From: Bacillus sp. SM2101
GTDB lineage: Bacteria > Bacillota > Bacilli > Bacillales > SM2101
Assembly (NCBI RefSeq): GCF_018588585.1
Contig: NZ_JAEUFG010000032.1
Span: 1 to 41,467, forward strand
Direction of reading: 5' to 3'
Length of the DNA stretch: 41,467 bases
Positions within the stretch are counted from its first letter, which is position 1. The number at the start of each line of letters is the position of its first letter. The notes under the pieces are model-generated. The model searched no databases and was not told where the DNA came from. It saw only the letters and a program-made list of their open reading frames with translations. Below, one piece after another: positions 1 through 9,036 of the stretch. The position numbers and the translations under genes are program-made.

Positions 1-887
1 TTTCGTGATGTATAACCGATTAAGCCACCCACATATGTTGTTCCACTCACATCACCTAATGCATAGTTGTTCGTAATTACCATGTTTCCTGAAGAGCTTG
101 GAATTTGTCCAATCAGTCCACCTACATACTCTCCTCCACTTACATTGGATGTTGAATAGCTTTCATTCACAGACATATTGCCGTTAATTCCAATCAGTCC
201 ACCTACGCCATTTCCATTTCCACTTCCAGTTACAGTTCCTAAAGCATAGCTTTTATTTAACGTTCCAGCGTTCGTAGAGCCAAATAATCCTCCTACATAG
301 CTCGCTCCATGAACCGTACTGTTTTCTGTTAGTTTGATCTCTGTAGCTAGCGCTCCCCTTACATTACCAACCAATCCACCTACGTAGTTCGCTCCACTAA
401 CTGTACTATTTCCCGTTAGTTTCACGTTCTCGATGATTGTCGTTCCAGCTGCAATACCGATTAAGGAGCCAACATAGTTCTTCCCTGTGATTTGGATATC
501 GTTTAATTCCAAGCTCTTAATCGTTGCATTTGATGTATAACCAAACAAGCCGATATAGTCTATACTAGATTGATCGATTACAAGATTATGAACCTTGTAT
601 CCGTTCCCATCTAATGTACCTGTGAACGTGGCACTGTTAGTGCCAATTGGTGTCCATTCTTCACCTTTGAGATCTATATCATTCATCAGTTTGTAATGCG
701 CACCTAATTCATTACTTATCCCCTTTAAATCCTCGACAGAATAAATTAAATAAGGAGAATCAATTGTTCCACTACCTGTTTCTTCTGCTAAAGCTTGTAT
801 TTCATTAATGGGTAAAGTCAATGATAGACTTAATAAAATGAATAAAAATAAACGAATAAAAAAATGATGCTTAAATTTGTTTGACAT
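1..887 (-). CDS. GLUG-motif repeat secreted protein, N-terminal part (runs off window)
   Basis: I translated the minus strand from the ATG at 887, which has a good ribosome site (GGAGGG, about 8 bases upstream). The frame stays open to base 1, so the C-terminus is missing. The first 34 or so residues look like a signal peptide: basic start (MSNKFKHHFF), a long leucine-rich core and an A-x-A type end. The mature part contains repeated units of the form YVGGL(I/V/F)G followed by an N-x-S-x-V type strand, the pattern of the GLUG motif found in bacterial surface and adhesin-like proteins, usually as a beta-solenoid. Just after the signal comes GSGTIDSPYLIYSVEDL, the usual lead-in to such repeats. 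Such proteins often also carry Ig-like or SLH domains near the C-terminus; that part cannot be seen here. A surface-exposed or secreted structural role is inferred, and the ligand is unknown. Confidence 0.8.
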   Translation of the reverse strand, partial: MSNKFKHHFFIRLFLFILLSLSLTLPINEIQALAEETGSGTIDSPYLIYSVEDLKGISNELGAHYKLMNDIDLKGEEWTPIGTNSATFTGTLDGNGYKVHNLVIDQSSIDYIGLFGYTSNATIKSLELNDIQITGKNYVGSLIGIAAGTTIIENVKLTGNSTVSGANYVGGLVGNVRGALATEIKLTENSTVHGASYVGGLFGSTNAGTLNKSYALGTVTGSGNGNGVGGLIGINGNMSVNESYSTSNVSGGEYVGGLIGQIPSSSGNMVITNNYALGDVSGTTYVGGLIGYTSR

Positions 888-1546
888 TTTACAACCCTCC
901 TATGGATTTTTTTGTAAATTACAGACATAAAATGTGATAAATTGCAATATTCTTCCCTTTTCGACAATACCCAACTATTTTTATACCACATTTTTCCGTT
1001 GAGAAAAAGGTTGATTTTTTCTTCTACTATTCAAAACAGGGAACATAGTCACTTATTGCAAGTAGATCCATACTCCATACGTGAGGAAAATTATAATGGT
1101 CATTATGACTGAAAGGGTGTTTGGTAAGGGGTACGGGCTTTATGATAGAGGTAAGAACCAGGAGAGTGAGTAAATTCAGAATGTGTTAAACAAAAAAATA
1201 TATCAATGGGTAAAATATAAAGGTGGTGAAAATAGAAAATGTCCACCAATATATAAACATGAACGGCATAGAAAAATAAGGACTTCCATAAAAAGAGAAA
1301 ATTCATTTACAGGTGAGAAATTAAGAAAAGGGAATAGTCCCTTAAAAAAAAGAAATCACATTCTTAAACAAGGTTAGGGAATTCAAGAGGGTGCGAGGTT
1401 AAGTCAAGGACGATTACTACTGAAAAGTAAAAAGTATATCGCTTTCAAGAGCTACATATAGAAGTAGGGTTTTCTATTATTATCCTTTGTTCAGGACTAG
1501 CACTTGTTTTTTCAAATCGTTAAACAAGCATCTTCAGAAACTTAAA
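888..1546. other. Intergenic stretch with no supported gene
   Basis: About 660 bases between the GLUG gene and the terminator of the heme monooxygenase gene. Two short opposite-strand open frames (1103-1306 and 1183-1377) overlap here, but their products are lysine- or aromatic-rich, lack ribosome sites at usable distance and resemble nothing recognisable. A short hydrophobic reading frame at about 1407-1521 has no start codon. The promoter of the GLUG gene must lie near 890-1000, but I could not pick convincing boxes. Confidence 0.5.
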
Positions 1547-1578
1547 AACCTTAGCCCTTTGAGTAGCGGGCTAAGGTT
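1547..1578 (-). terminator. Rho-independent terminator after the heme monooxygenase gene
   Basis: A perfect 11-bp inverted repeat (AACCTTAGCCC and its complement) encloses a 10-base loop. On the minus strand it is followed directly by a run of five T. It lies 200 bases downstream of the monooxygenase stop. Confidence 0.65.
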
Positions 1579-1777
1579 GCTTAAAGTCTAATTTTTCCTA
1601 ATATTTTTTTACACAAAGTACCCTTCCGAGGAGAAAATTTTTTTGCGCTAAATAGATCATATAGGGAACCTTAGCAAATATATTCCTACTTTCTTTTTTT
1701 CACAACCTAAAAATAACATAGTTAACACCTTTTAAACATCTCATTTACATATTAATTTAACATCTTCATGTCACATA

Positions 1778-2074
1778 TTACGAGCTATGTACGACTTCAT
1801 AGATTTCTATCTTTGATCCAGTTGCAGTTGTGCCTCGTGTTCGACGCTCAGCGTGAGCTTGACGAAAAGCATCGCTTTCAGTCCATGCCTTAAAATCTTC
1901 CTTGCTTTCCCATTTTGTATACACAACTTGTTTCTCTTCTTCCGACGAGCTTAAAAATTGAAATTCTACACAACCTGGTACCTTTTTCATATTTTCAGCA
2001 CTTTTGCTAAATAACTCAACCATTTTTGACTTACCGTCTTCAGGTACAGTTAACACATTCATCACTACATACAT
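1778..2074 (-). CDS. Antibiotic-biosynthesis-monooxygenase fold protein, probable heme-degrading monooxygenase (IsdG/HmoA-like)
   Basis: The 98-residue product has the ferredoxin-like ABM fold seen in small heme-degrading monooxygenases, which open the heme ring and release iron in the cytoplasm. The catalytic triad of the IsdG family appears intact: Asn6 in the first strand (VMNVL), Trp64 in FKAWTESDAF and His74 in RQAHAERR. The Trp-His spacing of 10 matches IsdG (Asn7, Trp67, His77). Length is close to that of the family. The ATG at 2074 follows a strong GGAGGT site. The gene stands alone between two terminators. A possible extended -10 promoter lies at 2138-2167; I did not find a convincing Fur box, so iron control is not shown. 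It could also act on another hydrophobic substrate, since ABM proteins vary, but the triad favours heme. Confidence 0.8.
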   Translation of the reverse strand: MYVVMNVLTVPEDGKSKMVELFSKSAENMKKVPGCVEFQFLSSSEEEKQVVYTKWESKEDFKAWTESDAFRQAHAERRTRGTTATGSKIEIYEVVHSS

Positions 2075-2137
2075 GTTATAACCTCCACTTTCTGTTATTG
2101 GATAAGATCTTTTTAATCACTTTACATTCTTATATCC

Positions 2138-2167
2138 ATCTTAACAGCAAACCTTTGCATTATTCAA
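2138..2167 (-). promoter_or_regulatory. Candidate sigma-A promoter of the heme monooxygenase gene
   Basis: On the minus strand TTGAAT, 18 bases, then TAAGAT preceded by TGT (extended -10 form). It lies about 65 bases upstream of the start codon. Inferred by eye only. Confidence 0.4.
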
Positions 2168-2401
2168 TTTTTACACTTAATCGTCACGGAATCACAATAA
2201 TATATAAACAGTAAATATTAAAGAAATAGCATTTTTTCAAAGCTAGTTGTCACATTAACTGTTGTTTCGTTTTCAAAATAAAAAAATCACACATATACAC
2301 CAAAAGCTCGTGGCACCATCACTTCTTTATATAATAAACGTGTATAACCATCTCTTGCTGTTTTAATTGGTAACACTAGCGATAAAAGTGTCTTTAAAAA
2401 A

Positions 2402-2480
2402 CAAAAAGACTGGCCTATAAAACCTTTGTCAAAATAGCTAACACATGTATGCGTATTACTATAAAGGTTATTGGCCAGCC
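2402..2480 (-). terminator. Long-stem terminator of the GNAT-fusion/amidohydrolase operon
   Basis: Arms CTGGCCTATAAAACCTTT (from 2410) and AAAGGTTATTGGCCAG (to 2478) pair almost fully around a roughly 35-base loop. On the minus strand the stem is followed by CTTTTTGTTTTTT. It begins 57 bases after the amidohydrolase stop, so it ends that operon. The apparent open frame across it (2287-2544) is therefore noncoding. Confidence 0.65.
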
Positions 2481-2536
2481 TTATCTTTAGCAAGAAATAA
2501 ACGGCATTATATATCTTTGCAAAAATAACAAAACGT

Positions 2537-3394
2537 TTATACATTTAAAAATGGTTTAATTTTCGGAAACACTTTTATTGCATTATGATAAAAAACATCC
2601 TCGTGATGCTGCTCTGGTACTAGCTCCTTCACTAAATCAATGTATGCTTGTATCGGAGCAAGTGGCCAATCTGTGCCAAATAATAGCTTGTCGTAACGAT
2701 CACAAAACGTTAAAGCATGACGTATATGATCTAAAAAATTGGAGTTTATATGCTTTTCAATATCTTGTTTTGTACCAACAAGCCAACCGGATAAATCTGC
2801 GTACATATTAGAGTTTTTATATACTACTTCTGCTCCATCTAACACCCACGGATCTCCGAAGTGAGCCATCATAAAAGTGACATCACGATGCTCTACAGCA
2901 ACTTCATCAAGTGTAAGAGGGTGGGAATACTTTAATAAGCCTCTCTCTGAATAAGTATCTCCTGTATGAAATACGACTGGTAGCCCATATTTCGCAGCTA
3001 TTTTATATACTGGCTTATAAACGTCATCATACGCATAAAAAGGATAGTACCCTAAATAAATTTTTATCCCGACTACATGAGGCTTCTGAACTTCTTTCTC
3101 GAGCATTCGCAATGATTCATTAGTTAAAGTATAAGGATTAACCCCTGCACAATATACAATAGAAGGAGGAATTGACGACGATAGATCAATCCCCATAGGT
3201 GTTTGTGCATACTTTGAAGGAAATCCTTGATTGGACGTTTCAGTTAACCCCATTGCAATCCCAAGCACGACATTTGCGTCTTCAAATTCCTTTACGATTC
3301 CTTCAGATGAGTAATTAACTTTTGACATTTCATCTGCAGTTTGAAAGAAGCTATTAATATTTGAAAAATGCAAGTGAGCATCAATAATTTTCAT
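2537..3394 (-). CDS. Amidohydrolase-family (amidohydrolase_2, TIM-barrel) metal-dependent hydrolase
   Basis: A 285-residue protein of the amidohydrolase superfamily, cytoplasmic with no signal peptide. Recognisable metal-site residues occur in order: H7-x-H9 in the first strand (IDAHLHF), K111 in GIKIYLGY (possible metal-bridging lysine), H143 in VVFHTGD, H178 in MMAHFGD and the catalytic D242 in FGTDWPL. The end YHNAIKVF is typical of the amidohydrolase_2 group, which includes decarboxylases and lactone hydrolases. The start codon overlaps the end of the upstream 1028-residue GNAT-fusion gene by 14 bases, so the two are translationally coupled and probably act on the same compound. The true substrate cannot be told from sequence. 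A long-stem terminator follows. Confidence 0.85.
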   Translation of the reverse strand: MKIIDAHLHFSNINSFFQTADEMSKVNYSSEGIVKEFEDANVVLGIAMGLTETSNQGFPSKYAQTPMGIDLSSSIPPSIVYCAGVNPYTLTNESLRMLEKEVQKPHVVGIKIYLGYYPFYAYDDVYKPVYKIAAKYGLPVVFHTGDTYSERGLLKYSHPLTLDEVAVEHRDVTFMMAHFGDPWVLDGAEVVYKNSNMYADLSGWLVGTKQDIEKHINSNFLDHIRHALTFCDRYDKLLFGTDWPLAPIQAYIDLVKELVPEQHHEDVFYHNAIKVFPKIKPFLNV

Positions 3395-6300
3395 GCAATT
3401 TTTCCTCTTTTGTTAGAACTAAATTTGCTAAATGATGCAGTGCCTTGTGATTAATTTTACCCTTGCCTACTGTAATGAGTAACGGTTTTGTAAATATTGT
3501 TTGACGATTAGCTAAGTGTAGCTTTTGATTGATACTTGTAAAATTCACATCCTTGTTCATATATACTTCAGTCTCAGATACTTCATCATGTTGAATGATG
3601 TGTAGTAATTCGTCTACTTCATCCCCACCAAACGCATGCTGAAGTTCTAATTTAGCCTCGTATTCCGCACCACCACCAGTAACCTTCACATCACCATTTT
3701 GTATAAAGGTTTTATCCAAATGTGAATTTGGTTTGATAGACAATTCAGTTTCCAATTTTTTATCGAGTAGGTACGTGCCTGTATGTTGTTCAATTTTCGA
3801 GAAATGAGCAACGACAGGTACCCCTGGTAGCATAACAAAATATTGATGAAAATTAAGTCCTTTATATTTTTCGTGTTCTGTAATGCTCGTTGAAATTTCT
3901 AAACCTTCCCAAACATTATGAAATTGATCCTTTAAAGTAGCAAACTGAATCGAAGATGATTCCTTGCTCCAAGAGCGGTTACTTAAATCACTCATTGTGC
4001 TACGAATACCACCTGACCATGGATTCCACCACGATTTAGATGTTAGTTTTGGAAAGGATGAGTCTAACCACTCTACTCCATTCATTTTTAATGAAAATAG
4101 CGTAGGGAAAAAGTCTGTTGATGCTCCTATTTCTATTAAACCATTATTCACTCTATGAACCTTTAGGTCATCCTCTTCAACAATATGATGCACAACTTTA
4201 TCATTTGAAGGTTTCAGTAAGACACGGTCTGAATAATATACTATATTATTACGTCGATCTTTCACCTTCACATGTACGAACGGATCATGAATCTGCTTAA
4301 CTGGGACAGATACTTCATGCTCTCCTGCGTATGTGTCATTTGCCAAGGTGACTTGGACAGTTCCATCAGATGAGGTATTTTTCTTTTGTTCGGTTTTAAT
4401 GACGATTTCATTTGTTGAGATAACAGGGTTTCTATCATTATATACAACCTCAATTGCATCCTGTGGCAACTGTTTGTTGACAGGCTTTCTTTCCGCGAAA
4501 CGACGGAATTCTTTCCATGTTTGAAAGGCACCTATGTTGATGAAGATTGGCTCTGTTTGTACAGTCACTCCTCCATCAAGCTTACCAAGGTTTTGTTCAC
4601 AATATGTGTACCAGTTTTCAAATTGCAACTGCGATTGCTTTGGCCAGCAAAATCCACTAGGGTAAGGTTTGTATTGTGAAAAAATCCAGTTTTCCGTAAG
4701 CTTAGAGCTTTCCCATTCTCCGTAAAAAGTGAAGCCTTTACCGTGTTCAACTAGCTCATGATTATAATGAAAAATTGGGTTTTCCAGACTATGATAAATC
4801 GGCTGACTTATCCACACATCTTCTGATGTAGCTTCATTACCTTCGTTCGTCAGTTGTACTGCTGCTTCTATTAAACCTTCTGCAAAAAGCTTATAAATAT
4901 AAACAAATGAAATGTTATTCATCGACTCTGATTCAAATGTTGCCTTTAAAACCATTGCTCCTTGTTGTTGCTCAAACTCCACCTTCTTTGGTTTTCTCTT
5001 AGAAAACTCATCGTTATACGGCTTCCCAAGCTTAGGAAACATGAGCGTTGTCGGTTGAGAATCACTCATTATACGACCGGGAATGAATTGATTATTAAAC
5101 TTACTAAAATATCCTTGGTAGCTCCCATTATATATATGCCAGTATTCATCACATTCCCCGTCAAATTGCGCGCCAATCCCTTTAAAGCCAACCCCAATTC
5201 GTTTATTAAAGGTTTGTTCAGTATGACCGTCCCTAATAACACACACTTCTATTTCCGGTCCATAAAAACCATAGTCATGTAAGTATGCATCGATCGGTAT
5301 AGACATTTTTTCTTTCCCTTGTAATGTTACTTCTATCTTTTGTTGCTTAATCGTTAGCAAATTCGTAGAAGGTAGTGAGAAAGAAAATGTTTGCTCGCCC
5401 TTCGATTGATTTTCAATATCAAGGAAAAAGGTTATCTCTTCCCCTGCCATAAATTGCTCTTGTGGTGCAGCAGCTTTTATATTTGCAGGTAATTTTGGAT
5501 TCACTCCAATTGCAAAAGTAGCTTTTTTGCCATTTATCCACACATTTGTTTGCACAGCTGGATGCGTTCGCCACGGACTTTGCTCTTCCACATAGTCAGC
5601 GATTGAGAACATCGCTTCAATAGTCTTTTCACCTTCGACCATGACTTCATTCTCATATAAGAATCTAATTTGCCCTTGCTCTTCCCCTTCAAATCGAAAT
5701 TGAAGTGGCTCATTGGTTTTATTTATGACATGAAATTGGATTTGATGGGATTTATTACAAACAAGTTCAAAATCCTCTACTGTAGCTTCTACTAAATAGT
5801 CATCCGTTTCAATAAGCCGTAAACCACGTCCTGACCTTTCAAACTGCATACGTAATTTTCCATAGTTCTCGTCGTTCCACGAATACTCGTAATAAACAAA
5901 ATGATTACGCTTAATATCGTCTGGTACGACCTCAATTTGTCGATCACTAGCAGTATACCAATCTACTTTTGCAAAATAACCTTTCACTGCATCTGTAGCG
6001 AGCACAGTTGGAATAAAATTCATCAAATGTGTAGTATCATCACGATCTTCCCAAAAGAACCCACATTTTTTGTAAAGAGGAACAGCCTTCGTATTTCCGG
6101 GCCATGTATACAAGTCAAGACGCGGCCATTTCCTTTGAATTACTTCGTTTAATACTGTTGTGACGAGCATTTTTCCAATCTTCTTCCCATGATAATCTGG
6201 GTGAACATTTAATAATGGAATATACATAGCTCCTCGATCTTCACGGTATTCAGATAAAGAACAATAACCAACTACCATATCTCCGTCCATTGCTAAAAAT

Positions 6301-6467
6301 ACTTTAATATTACTAGAATTTTCCTCCTGTACCTTCACCTGTACACCTGTTTTAACAGATGTGGAACCTCCCCAGCCCTCTTGACTGTTATTCCACATAT
6401 CTGCTACAGCTTCAGCTAATCCGTTATGATATTCTACAATATTAATATCTGATGTCACTTTCCCCAT
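3381..6467 (-). CDS. GNAT N-acetyltransferase fused to a large beta-rich, mutarotase-like region
   Basis: The ATG at 6467 is chosen because AAGGAG sits about 9 bases upstream; the longer frame to 6515 lacks a ribosome site. The 1028-residue product begins with a GNAT domain (about 7-150): the acetyl-CoA motif LLNVHPDYHGKKIGKML lies at 85-101 and the second motif GNTKAVPLYKKCGF at 124-137. The remaining roughly 870 residues are rich in beta strands and aromatic residues without membrane segments. A stretch from about residue 765 (NNGLIEIGASTDFFPTLFSL, then MNGVEWLDSSFP and WWNPWSGGI) looks like the start of a galactose-mutarotase-like or mannosidase-type beta-sandwich, and parts at about 250-450 resemble Ig-like strands. 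No signal peptide is present. It heads a two-gene operon with an amidohydrolase. Acetylation of a sugar- or amino-acid-like compound is plausible but inferred. Confidence 0.75.
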   Translation of the reverse strand: MGKVTSDINIVEYHNGLAEAVADMWNNSQEGWGGSTSVKTGVQVKVQEENSSNIKVFLAMDGDMVVGYCSLSEYREDRGAMYIPLLNVHPDYHGKKIGKMLVTTVLNEVIQRKWPRLDLYTWPGNTKAVPLYKKCGFFWEDRDDTTHLMNFIPTVLATDAVKGYFAKVDWYTASDRQIEVVPDDIKRNHFVYYEYSWNDENYGKLRMQFERSGRGLRLIETDDYLVEATVEDFELVCNKSHQIQFHVINKTNEPLQFRFEGEEQGQIRFLYENEVMVEGEKTIEAMFSIADYVEEQSPWRTHPAVQTNVWINGKKATFAIGVNPKLPANIKAAAPQEQFMAGEEITFFLDIENQSKGEQTFSFSLPSTNLLTIKQQKIEVTLQGKEKMSIPIDAYLHDYGFYGPEIEVCVIRDGHTEQTFNKRIGVGFKGIGAQFDGECDEYWHIYNGSYQGYFSKFNNQFIPGRIMSDSQPTTLMFPKLGKPYNDEFSKRKPKKVEFEQQQGAMVLKATFESESMNNISFVYIYKLFAEGLIEAAVQLTNEGNEATSEDVWISQPIYHSLENPIFHYNHELVEHGKGFTFYGEWESSKLTENWIFSQYKPYPSGFCWPKQSQLQFENWYTYCEQNLGKLDGGVTVQTEPIFINIGAFQTWKEFRRFAERKPVNKQLPQDAIEVVYNDRNPVISTNEIVIKTEQKKNTSSDGTVQVTLANDTYAGEHEVSVPVKQIHDPFVHVKVKDRRNNIVYYSDRVLLKPSNDKVVHHIVEEDDLKVHRVNNGLIEIGASTDFFPTLFSLKMNGVEWLDSSFPKLTSKSWWNPWSGGIRSTMSDLSNRSWSKESSSIQFATLKDQFHNVWEGLEISTSITEHEKYKGLNFHQYFVMLPGVPVVAHFSKIEQHTGTYLLDKKLETELSIKPNSHLDKTFIQNGDVKVTGGGAEYEAKLELQHAFGGDEVDELLHIIQHDEVSETEVYMNKDVNFTSINQKLHLANRQTIFTKPLLITVGKGKINHKALHHLANLVLTKEEKLHENY

Positions 6468-6931
6468 GATCATTCTCCTTATTGAAATGCTCAACAAATC
6501 CGTCAGTGATTCCACTCTAGAAGCTTTTTGCTTTCATTTCGTATTTATAGCTTAGTTCTTCTAGAACAATACCTCGTTATTAAAAGTCGCTTGTCATTGT
6601 TGAACACTCAGTTGTAGTTTTTTCTTATTTCTACGTTTTACAATTCCTAACCTTATGAAAATCCTTCAACTTTTTTGTTATTACCATCTCAATCTCCTCC
6701 TTATATTTTTTTAGATACTAAACTATCCATTGCTAATATTCAAAAAAATAGATTAATACCCATTTTTATACTAACGAATGTACAGATAATTGTAAATGTT
6801 TTTTAGAATAGTAATAGTTGTATTAATTTAATTAGCTTTTTAAGTAAGAATTTTTTCCGCTTTGATTGTTTTTCGTACGTAGAAATAATTATGTATCCAA
6901 CTACAGTGGCTTGGCATATGTTCTTCTATAA
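6468..6931. other. Intergenic stretch; promoter region of the GNAT-fusion operon and degenerate repeat
   Basis: No gene is supported. About 6850-6931 resembles the inner part of the MITE-like element that follows: both have a run of the form ATTGTT(T/G)(T/C)TTTTCGTAC and then a (T/C)TGGCAT(A/C) block. This suggests an older partial copy next to the intact one. Confidence 0.4.
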
Positions 6932-7084
6932 AGGCTGTTTTCGCATTAATTGTTGCTTTTCGTACTAAGAGCCAAACACGTAGACAACTAAAGATCGTGG
7001 CATCTTTCCTCCTGTACAACAATGACTAACCATGTAAAAACCATAATCGGATAACAATAGCAATAACGTTTAAGAAAAGAGCCT
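6932..7084. repeat. MITE-like element, copy A (family 1)
   Basis: Terminal inverted repeats AGGCTGTTTTCGCATTAA (left) and the complement of AGGCTCTTTTCTTAAACG (right) bound 153 bases without coding potential. Interior blocks GTGGCATCTTTCCTCCTGTA and AACAATAGCAATAACG recur in the other copies of this window. Confidence 0.6.
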
Positions 7085-7149
7085 CTATATAAGAGGTAAC
7101 ATTCACATTAGTTATATAAAAAAGTACAAAACTTAAGACACATAAATAA

Positions 7150-7181
7150 CAAAAAGAAATGTATGATTTTACACACATTTC
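7150..7181 (-). terminator. Terminator of the ABC exporter-TetR operon
   Basis: GAAATGT / ACATTTC stem with a 12-base loop, followed on the minus strand by CTTTTTG. It is about 87 bases after the TetR stop. Confidence 0.55.
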
Positions 7182-7267
7182 CTTTTAAATGGATATTTTC
7201 ATATTGACTGTTGTTTAACATTAACCCTGTACATACAGCTATTATTTTTGCTCTTAATATTCGTTTT

Positions 7268-7933
7268 TTAACTGTCTTTCCCAGATAAACCATAGAGCAT
7301 AAATTGAATAGTGTGCTCAATCTCTTGTTCGTCATCCCATTCAGCATCAGGTAAAATGAATAACCTTGTAAGAATAAATCCAATACCAGTAGTTAAAATC
7401 ATACGGATAACCGTTTTTGAAGGGAGATCAATAATATCCCCTTGCTGTTGGAAATGTTCAATAATCTTTTGCAATTGAACATATATATGTTCTGTAAATA
7501 TACTCGTAAATTGCTCTTTCAGCTCCTCCTGAAAAGGGATCTCTTGCAACAGGATTTTCAGCATCGGTAAATGCTTCTTAGCGAATTCTAAGCGGTTAGT
7601 TAGTAACGCTCGAAGAAAATCCTCCGCTTGATTGTATTGATTTTTCTTAAACACTTCTTTCACGAATGATTTTGCGAGCAATGGTGTAATAATTTTTGTC
7701 CAAGTTGGAACTACGATTGAAATTAATAGGTCATGCTTGGTTTTGTAATGTCGAAAAATTGTACCCTCTGCTACCCCAGCCCTTTTGGCTATTTCACTAG
7801 TAGATGATGCTGCAAATCCCTTTTCGGAAAATATTTCAACAGCAGCCTCAAGGATTTTCTTTTGCTTAGGACTAAGTTTTTCGTCACGACTACCCATTTC
7901 TAGAAGCTCTTCAAGCCATTCTTTATCCTGCAT
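7268..7933 (-). CDS. TetR/AcrR-family transcriptional regulator
   Basis: A 221-residue regulator. Its N-terminal helix-turn-helix covers about residues 26-70, with the typical run TSEIAKRAGVAEGTIF followed by RHYKTKHDLL. The C-terminal helical region should bind a ligand and dimerise. The ATG at 7933 has AAGGAG at good distance. It is the last gene of a three-gene operon, 74 bases after the ABC-2 permease gene. The perfect palindrome at 9780-9797, overlapping the transcription start of the operon, is the likely binding site, so the protein probably represses its own operon until an exported compound binds. The ligand is unknown. Confidence 0.9.
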   Translation of the reverse strand: MQDKEWLEELLEMGSRDEKLSPKQKKILEAAVEIFSEKGFAASSTSEIAKRAGVAEGTIFRHYKTKHDLLISIVVPTWTKIITPLLAKSFVKEVFKKNQYNQAEDFLRALLTNRLEFAKKHLPMLKILLQEIPFQEELKEQFTSIFTEHIYVQLQKIIEHFQQQGDIIDLPSKTVIRMILTTGIGFILTRLFILPDAEWDDEQEIEHTIQFMLYGLSGKDS

Positions 7934-8007
7934 TATGATTAACTCCTTATATCTGCTAGCTTTTGCTCTCTTCTATCACCATGTTGAAATACCAGCTTTT
8001 TATACTT

Positions 8008-9036
8008 TTATAATCTTCTATGCTTCTTTAAAGCTACTACATTTAATACCATAAATAATAAAGAGAATCCAAGCAAGACGAATACATCAATTTGTATATC
8101 AGCCCAGCCTCCACCACGGATCATAATGTCTCTCATAGCATCCCCACCATACGTCATCGGCATAATTACACTTAATGACTGTAACCACGGTGCCATTGTT
8201 TCCAAATGGAATAATCCAGAAAAGAACACCTGTGGAATAATAACTAGCGGGATAAATTGGATCATCTGCAATTCGTTATTAGCAAATGCAGACAAGAATG
8301 TTCCTAAAGTGAGTGCAGTTAATGACAATAGAAATGTAATGAGTAACACATACCAAATTGATCCAACCATAATAATATCAAGAATTTCTATTGAGAAGAA
8401 CACAATGATAGTCGCTTGAACGGTTGTGAATATACCGTATCCTAAAGCATAACCTATAACCATTTCCCACCGTTTGAGCGGTGTAGATAATATACGATCT
8501 AACGTACCACTCGTTCTTTCTCGTAAGAAAGAGACCCCTGCAATTAAAAATACGAAGAAAAATGCAAAATAACCGATTAAAAATGGACCAATGTTATCAA
8601 AGAGAGCCATCTCATCTGAACCATGTAAATATGTGAATTCAGGCTTTATTAACGATTGTTGCTCGTTTTCCAGCTGTTGAAATGCTTGTTGTATTGATAA
8701 TAAAACCGCTTTATTGACAGTAGGATCACTACCTTCAAGGCTAATGTGCGGTACATTCTGATCCATAATAATAAATGCATCTATTTCTTGCTCAGTAAGC
8801 TTTGTTTCTGCTTCTTCTTGATTTATCGAAAGTAGCTCTACATTTTCCTCTTCTAGTTGCTCTAACAACATATCTGGGACATCAACCATCCCTATTGTAG
8901 GTGTGTATTCGTTACCATCAAATACTAGCGACATTAACCATAAAATAAACATAGGGGCTACTAACATAAGACCTATCGTTCGTTTATCTCTCAAGAACTG
9001 ACGAATAATTCGTATAACCATCGCTCTTATTCTCAT
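8008..9036 (-). CDS. ABC-2 type transporter permease
   Basis: A 342-residue integral membrane protein of the ABC-2 export class. One N-terminal membrane segment (about 23-42) is followed by a long extracytoplasmic region of about 120 residues. Five membrane segments then fill the C-terminal half. The cytoplasmic motif FLRERTSGTLDRILSTPLKR, just after the second membrane segment, is typical of ABC2_membrane_3 exporters of drugs or lipids. The ATG overlaps the ATPase stop (ATGA, 4 bases), showing coupling with the ATPase gene. Together they should form a full exporter of two permeases and two ATPases. The substrate is not evident; the TetR partner suggests a toxic compound. Confidence 0.9.
   Translation of the reverse strand: MRIRAMVIRIIRQFLRDKRTIGLMLVAPMFILWLMSLVFDGNEYTPTIGMVDVPDMLLEQLEEENVELLSINQEEAETKLTEQEIDAFIIMDQNVPHISLEGSDPTVNKAVLLSIQQAFQQLENEQQSLIKPEFTYLHGSDEMALFDNIGPFLIGYFAFFFVFLIAGVSFLRERTSGTLDRILSTPLKRWEMVIGYALGYGIFTTVQATIIVFFSIEILDIIMVGSIWYVLLITFLLSLTALTLGTFLSAFANNELQMIQFIPLVIIPQVFFSGLFHLETMAPWLQSLSVIMPMTYGGDAMRDIMIRGGGWADIQIDVFVLLGFSLLFMVLNVVALKKHRRL

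Noticed and set aside
1103-1377. Two opposite short open frames
   Set aside because: They overlap each other, have low-complexity composition and lack usable ribosome sites.
2075-2286. Fur box in front of the heme monooxygenase gene
   Set aside because: No stretch matched the 19-bp Fur pattern well enough by eye.
2287-2544. 85-residue minus-strand open frame
   Set aside because: It covers the long-stem terminator of the amidohydrolase operon, overlaps the end of that gene and has no ribosome site.
6840-7022. 60-residue open frame
   Set aside because: It lies within MITE-like repeat sequence with no ribosome site.
7108-7383. 91-residue open frame overlapping the TetR gene
   Set aside because: It runs out of frame through the TetR 3' end and its terminator.
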